Source of the DNA: an uncultured Porticoccus sp.
GTDB taxonomy: Bacteria > Pseudomonadota > Gammaproteobacteria > Pseudomonadales > Porticoccaceae
DNA: 11,193 nt
Assembly (NCBI GenBank): GCA_950063125.1
Contig: CATLZI010000048.1
Coordinates: forward strand, 1-11,193
Reading direction: 5' to 3'
The notes under the pieces: model-generated
What the model saw: the letters and a program-made list of their open reading frames with translations, nothing else
Databases searched by the model: none
What the model was told of the DNA's origin: nothing
In this document: positions 7,367-11,193 of the stretch, one piece after another
Position numbering within the stretch: the first letter of the stretch is position 1
Layout of the letters: each line of letters opens with the position of its first letter
Program-made: the position numbers and the translations under genes

Positions 7367-10300
7367 GGTGACTGCCCGCCAGCAGACAGTAGAAAGCTGG
7401 CAGTACAAACAGGGTCAGCAATGTCCCGATACCCAGCCCTGTGGCAATGGTCAGGCCAATGGCAAAGCGACTTTCTGCACCGGGTCCCGCTGCCATTAAC
7501 AACGGCACCATGGCGACCACCAGTGCCACGGAGGTCATCAGGATGGGACGCAACCGGATGGCCGAGGCCTCTATCACGGCGTCGAGCTTGCTGAGTTGTC
7601 GGTCGGCCTGCAGCTGGTTGGCAAACTCCACGATCAGAATACCGTTCTTACTGACCACCCCGATCAGGGTGATCAGGCCCACCTGGGTGTAAATATTCAT
7701 GGTCGCTGCACCCATCATGATAAACGCCATGGCACCGGCCACCGACAGTGGCACCGTGACCAGAATAATGATCGGATCGCGCCAGCTTTCAAACTGGGCG
7801 GCCAGCACCAGGTAAATGACCAGCAGAGAGAGGAAAAAAGTCACCATCAGGGCGCTGCCCTGTTGCTTGAATTGCCGCGACTGTCCTTTGTAGTCGTAAT
7901 TGAAACCCGCCGGAAACAGCTCTGCCGCTTTTTGCTCAAGAAATGTGATGGCATCGCCCATGGCAACGCCGGGTTGGGTGACACCTTCCAGTGCGATGGC
8001 ATTGAGCTGGTTGTGTTGAGTGCGGGAAGAGGGTTCGACCTGCTGCTCAAAATCCACCAGGTTGCTGAGTGGAATCAGGTCACCTGAATCGGCCCGGATA
8101 TAGTAGCTCTTCAGGTCGTCTATTGACGCCCGGGCACTGCGCTCCACCTGGGGAATCACCTCATAGGAACGGCCCTGCATGTTAAAACGGTTGATGTAGC
8201 CGCCGCCGAGCATATTGGACAGCGACCGACCGATGTCGCCCATGGAGAGTCCCAGGTCGGCAGCCCGGTCGCGGTCGATCACAATTTTGTTTATCGGGCG
8301 ATCGATCTCAATGGATTTCTGCAGGAACATGAAGTTGCCGCTGGCCATGGCGCTTCCCAGCAGTTCATCGGCCAGCGCATCAATCTCTTCATAGCTTTTA
8401 CCCGAGGTGATTACAAACTGCAGTGGCAGGCCAGTGCCGGCTCCCGGTATGGGCGGGCGGGGAAACACAGAAATGCGCACGCCGGGGATTCTGGACATGG
8501 CTTGTTGCATGAGGGGTTCCACTTCGAACTGGGATATCTCCCGCTCGTCCCAGGGTTTCATCTTGAAGCCGCCAAACATGGAATTGGCACTGCCTCGGCC
8601 GATCAGCAGGAAGGTCTCGTCATAACCCGGCAGTTCTTCAAAAATCTCCTGCATCTGGTTGCCGTAACCTTCCATATATTCAAGTGTTGCCGTTTGGGGT
8701 GCCGTTCCCATAAACAGGAGAATGCCCTGATCCTCTGGCGGCGCCAGCTCATTCTGGCTCAGCTGCAGCATGAAATAGATGGATGCGAGAAGTACCAGCG
8801 CAAAAAAAACCACCACCCAGATTGATTGCAGCACGAAAGCCAGTGAGCGCCGATAACTGCTGGCGAGTCGGTTGAAGCTACGCTCCACAAACCCCTCAAA
8901 GCGGGATGGGTTGCCGTGGGGCTTGAGTATCTTGCCGGATATCATGGGGGACAGGGTCAGGGCGACCACCCCGGATATCAGCACGGCACCCGCCAGCGTA
9001 AAGGCAAACTCGGTGAAGAGGGAGCCAACCAGCCCACCCATGAAACCGATCGGGGCGTAAACGGCCACCAGGGTGGTGGTCATGGCGATAATCGGGGTTG
9101 CCATCTCACGGGCACCGTTCAGGGCTGCCTCGAAGCGGCTTTCACCGTTTTCGATATGTCGGTGAACGTTCTCCACAATAATGATGGCGTCATCCACCAC
9201 CAGGCCAATGGCCAGCACCATCGCCAGCAGTGTCAGCAGATTTAGGGAGAAGCCCAGCATCAACATGATCAGTGCGCCACCGATCAGCGACAGTGGTACA
9301 GCAATGGATGGAACGATAGCGGCACGAAGGGAGCCCAGTGTAAGAAAGATCACCAGCAGGACGATAATCACCGCTTCGCCCAGGGTTTTGATGACTTCCT
9401 TGATGGAGCTGTCGATAAATTCCGAGGCATCGTAGGGCAGTTCAACCAGCATGCCTTCGGGCAGCTGTGAGCGAATATCCGGCAATTCGGCGCGCACCAG
9501 TGCGGCAACATCCAGGGGGTTGGCACCCGGTGCGATCTCGATGGCGATGTAGGTCGAGGGCTTGCCTTTGTAGTTGTTGATGGAGTCGTAGGTCTGTGAT
9601 CCCAGCTCGCTGCGGGCGATATCGCCGAGACGAATAATGCTGTCGTCGGTCTGTTTAATGACCAGATTGCGGAATTGCTCCGGATTGTTGACGTCGGTGT
9701 TGCTGGTCAGATCAATGCGCACCAGTTCGTCCCGGGTGCTGCCGATACCGGCGAGATAATTGTTGTCCAGCAGAATTTCGATCAGGTCGCGTGGGGTCAT
9801 GTCGATTGCGGCCAGTCGCTGCGGATCAATCCAGACCCGCTGGGCAAAGGTCCTGCCCATCAACTCGGCCTTGCCGACCCCGGCCAGCGCCTGCAGTCTC
9901 GGCTGCACCTGTCGGGTAAGGTAGTCAGTAATCTGTGGAACCTTGATGGTGTCGCTGTAGAAAGCGATATACATCAGCGCGGTGCTGTCCCCGGTGGTCG
10001 AACTGATCACCGGGTCACGCACGGCTTCCGGCAACACATCCCGCTTCGAGGCGACCTTGGCCTGAATTTCTGCCAGTGCATCATTGGCGTCGTAGTTCAG
10101 GACCATTCTGGCCTCGATGGTCGAAATACCCTGCTGGCTGGTGGAGGAGAGGTAGTCTATCCCCTCGGCTTCAGCAATGGCCTGCTGCAACGGGATGGTC
10201 ACGAAACCCTTGACCAGTTCTGAGTCCGCCCCGGGATAGGCCGTGGAGACCGTTACCGTTGTGCTCTCCAGCTCCGGGTACTGACGGACCTCCAGTTCAA

Positions 10301-10388
10301 GAATTGCGCGCAACCCCATCAGAAGAATGAGCAAGCTGACCACGGTGGCCAGCACCGGTCGGCGAACAAAAATATCCGTAAAACGCAT
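7353..10388 (-). CDS. RND multidrug efflux transporter (HAE1 family)
   Basis: Inner-membrane proton/drug antiporter of the AcrB type, 1011 residues, slightly shorter than AcrB (1049), mainly because the C terminus stops soon after the last membrane helix. It begins MRFTDIFVRRPVLATVVSLL, typical of the family. The proton-relay residues are intact: Asp399 and Asp400 in GLVVDDAIIIVEN (TM4), Lys914 in SKNGILIVEFANQ (TM10), and Arg945 and Thr952 in IRLRPILMTS (TM11), matching AcrB D407, D408, K940, R971 and T978. Two large periplasmic loops (about 30-330 and 550-860) form the porter and docking domains. Exported compounds cannot be read from the sequence. Its ATG overlaps the stop of the upstream fusion-protein gene by one base, so the two are translated together. 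No outer-membrane channel gene follows; the next gene is convergent, so a TolC-like channel must be encoded elsewhere or before the fusion protein. Confidence 0.96.
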   Translation of the reverse strand: MRFTDIFVRRPVLATVVSLLILLMGLRAILELEVRQYPELESTTVTVSTAYPGADSELVKGFVTIPLQQAIAEAEGIDYLSSTSQQGISTIEARMVLNYDANDALAEIQAKVASKRDVLPEAVRDPVISSTTGDSTALMYIAFYSDTIKVPQITDYLTRQVQPRLQALAGVGKAELMGRTFAQRVWIDPQRLAAIDMTPRDLIEILLDNNYLAGIGSTRDELVRIDLTSNTDVNNPEQFRNLVIKQTDDSIIRLGDIARSELGSQTYDSINNYKGKPSTYIAIEIAPGANPLDVAALVRAELPDIRSQLPEGMLVELPYDASEFIDSSIKEVIKTLGEAVIIVLLVIFLTLGSLRAAIVPSIAVPLSLIGGALIMLMLGFSLNLLTLLAMVLAIGLVVDDAIIIVENVHRHIENGESRFEAALNGAREMATPIIAMTTTLVAVYAPIGFMGGLVGSLFTEFAFTLAGAVLISGVVALTLSPMISGKILKPHGNPSRFEGFVERSFNRLASSYRRSLAFVLQSIWVVVFFALVLLASIYFMLQLSQNELAPPEDQGILLFMGTAPQTATLEYMEGYGNQMQEIFEELPGYDETFLLIGRGSANSMFGGFKMKPWDEREISQFEVEPLMQQAMSRIPGVRISVFPRPPIPGAGTGLPLQFVITSGKSYEEIDALADELLGSAMASGNFMFLQKSIEIDRPINKIVIDRDRAADLGLSMGDIGRSLSNMLGGGYINRFNMQGRSYEVIPQVERSARASIDDLKSYYIRADSGDLIPLSNLVDFEQQVEPSSRTQHNQLNAIALEGVTQPGVAMGDAITFLEQKAAELFPAGFNYDYKGQSRQFKQQGSALMVTFFLSLLVIYLVLAAQFESWRDPIIILVTVPLSVAGAMAFIMMGAATMNIYTQVGLITLIGVVSKNGILIVEFANQLQADRQLSKLDAVIEASAIRLRPILMTSVALVVAMVPLLMAAGPGAESRFAIGLTIATGLGIGTLLTLFVLPAFYCLLAGSHQKAH

Positions 10389-11193
10389 CAGTTGGCAGCC
10401 TTGTCGGAGGTCACCGAGTCGACAATCTCAACGGCCTGGCCATTGCGCAGTCGCAGCAGGCCGGTGGCAACCACCTGTTCATCTTTCTTTACGCCGCTGG
10501 TGACAGATACCCTGCCGTCCCGGACTTCGCCAGTGGTAACACTACGCCGCTGCACTGTTTTTTGCTGATCTTCCCCGGACTCGATGACAAACACAAAGTC
10601 GCCATAGGTGTTATAGGAAATCGCCGTGCGCGGCAGAGTGAGTACTTGATCCTGCTGGCCGCGATAGGTGCGGACATTGGCAAACATCCCCGGTCGCAGC
10701 TGGTGTTCCGGGTTGGGTAATTCGGCGCGCACGGTAAGGGTTCGGCTTTCCGTGCTGACGGAGGTCTCCAAGGCCAGTACTGCACCACTGAAAAGCTGTC
10801 CAGGGTGGGCAGTAACACGGATTTCAACCCTGTCCCCCACACTGATGTGCGGGAGCTCCCGTTCTGGAATTGTAAAATCAACATAGATGGGATCGAGCAT
10901 ACTGAGCTCGACGATGGGAGTGCCCACTTGAAGAAACTGACCGAGGTCGACCATGCGCAGACCGATAATGCTATCGAAAGGGGCCCGGATACGTTTCTTG
11001 TTCAAAATGGCCTGTTGTTCGTGAACCCGGGCCTCAGCGGCTTCCAGAGTGGCTTTTGCTTCATCAAAAACCGACTGGGAAATGGTTTTTCCCTTGATCA
11101 GATTGGAATAGCGCTCGAATTGCTGAAGCGCCAGCCGCTGCTCGGCTTTCAGGGTTTCCAGCGCGGCCTGGTCCGTATCGGTGTTTAGTTTTA
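10388..11193 (-). CDS. RND efflux membrane fusion protein (HlyD/AcrA type), 5' end outside window
   Basis: Periplasmic adaptor linking the RND pump to an outer-membrane channel. The reading frame is open to the right edge, giving 267 visible residues; the N-terminal signal or lipid anchor and first lipoyl half are missing. Just inside the edge are two helices of the coiled-coil hairpin (ELTLKAEQRLALQQFERYSN, a short turn, then SQSVFDEAKATLEAAEARVH). Next come the second lipoyl half (KKRIRAPFDSIIGLRMVDLG), the beta-barrel with the usual DFTIPERELPHISVGDRVEI stretch and LRPGMFANV, and the membrane-proximal domain ending EIVDSVTSDKAAN. An apparent start at 11005 is a TTG inside the gene, not the true start. 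The stop overlaps the RND start codon by one base. No regulator gene is visible. Confidence 0.94.
   Translation of the reverse strand, partial: KLNTDTDQAALETLKAEQRLALQQFERYSNLIKGKTISQSVFDEAKATLEAAEARVHEQQAILNKKRIRAPFDSIIGLRMVDLGQFLQVGTPIVELSMLDPIYVDFTIPERELPHISVGDRVEIRVTAHPGQLFSGAVLALETSVSTESRTLTVRAELPNPEHQLRPGMFANVRTYRGQQDQVLTLPRTAISYNTYGDFVFVIESGEDQQKTVQRRSVTTGEVRDGRVSVTSGVKKDEQVVATGLLRLRNGQAVEIVDSVTSDKAAN

Noticed and set aside
9675..10223. A 182-codon open frame on the plus strand opposite the RND gene.
   Set aside because: It is a shadow of the well-supported pump gene and its translation looks non-protein-like.
11003..11005. Apparent start codon of a 205-residue fusion protein.
   Set aside because: It is a TTG within the gene. 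The same frame continues open to the window edge and encodes the expected coiled coil, so the gene is cut by the window, not short.

Overview
This 11.2 kb window looks like an ordinary chromosomal stretch from a gammaproteobacterium. That is an inference from the long membrane-anchored FadE-type acyl-CoA dehydrogenase with its C-terminal extension, the HAE1-type RND pump with its fusion protein, and the moderately GC-rich coding style. I see no tRNA, rRNA, CRISPR array, insertion sequence, integrase or phage gene. The genes are tightly packed and no gap exceeds 200 bases.

Layout, left to right. (1) A rightward short-chain dehydrogenase/reductase (41-829). (2) A leftward fadE (993-3398), convergent with the SDR; the 163-base gap between them holds two hairpins. 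(3) A divergent promoter region (3399-3579), followed by a rightward cluster of three: a BioC-like SAM methyltransferase (3580-4476), an MBOAT O-acyltransferase of the AlgI/PatA/DltB type (4489-6006) and a membrane-anchored SGNH-like protein (6009-7169). The genes are 12 and 2 bases apart, which suggests one transcription unit. A good rho-independent terminator for this unit lies at 7333-7366, where it overlaps the last codons of the convergent pump gene. (4) A leftward efflux pair, membrane fusion protein (10388 to beyond the window edge) then RND transporter (7353-10388), with a one-base stop/start overlap.

How the genes may work together. FadE does the first step of fatty-acid beta-oxidation, and the neighbouring SDR may act on lipid-related substrates, although nothing ties the two functionally. 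The MBOAT and SGNH genes form a classic two-part machine for moving acyl groups across the inner membrane onto an envelope or exported glycan, but no polysaccharide genes are nearby to name the substrate. The unexpected partner is the BioC-like enzyme. It resembles, from memory, the Bacillus branch of BioC more than the E. coli one, and it sits with the acyltransferase pair rather than with bioB/F/D. This three-gene set is the part most worth a second look. The simpler reading, a displaced biotin gene beside an unrelated pair, remains entirely possible.
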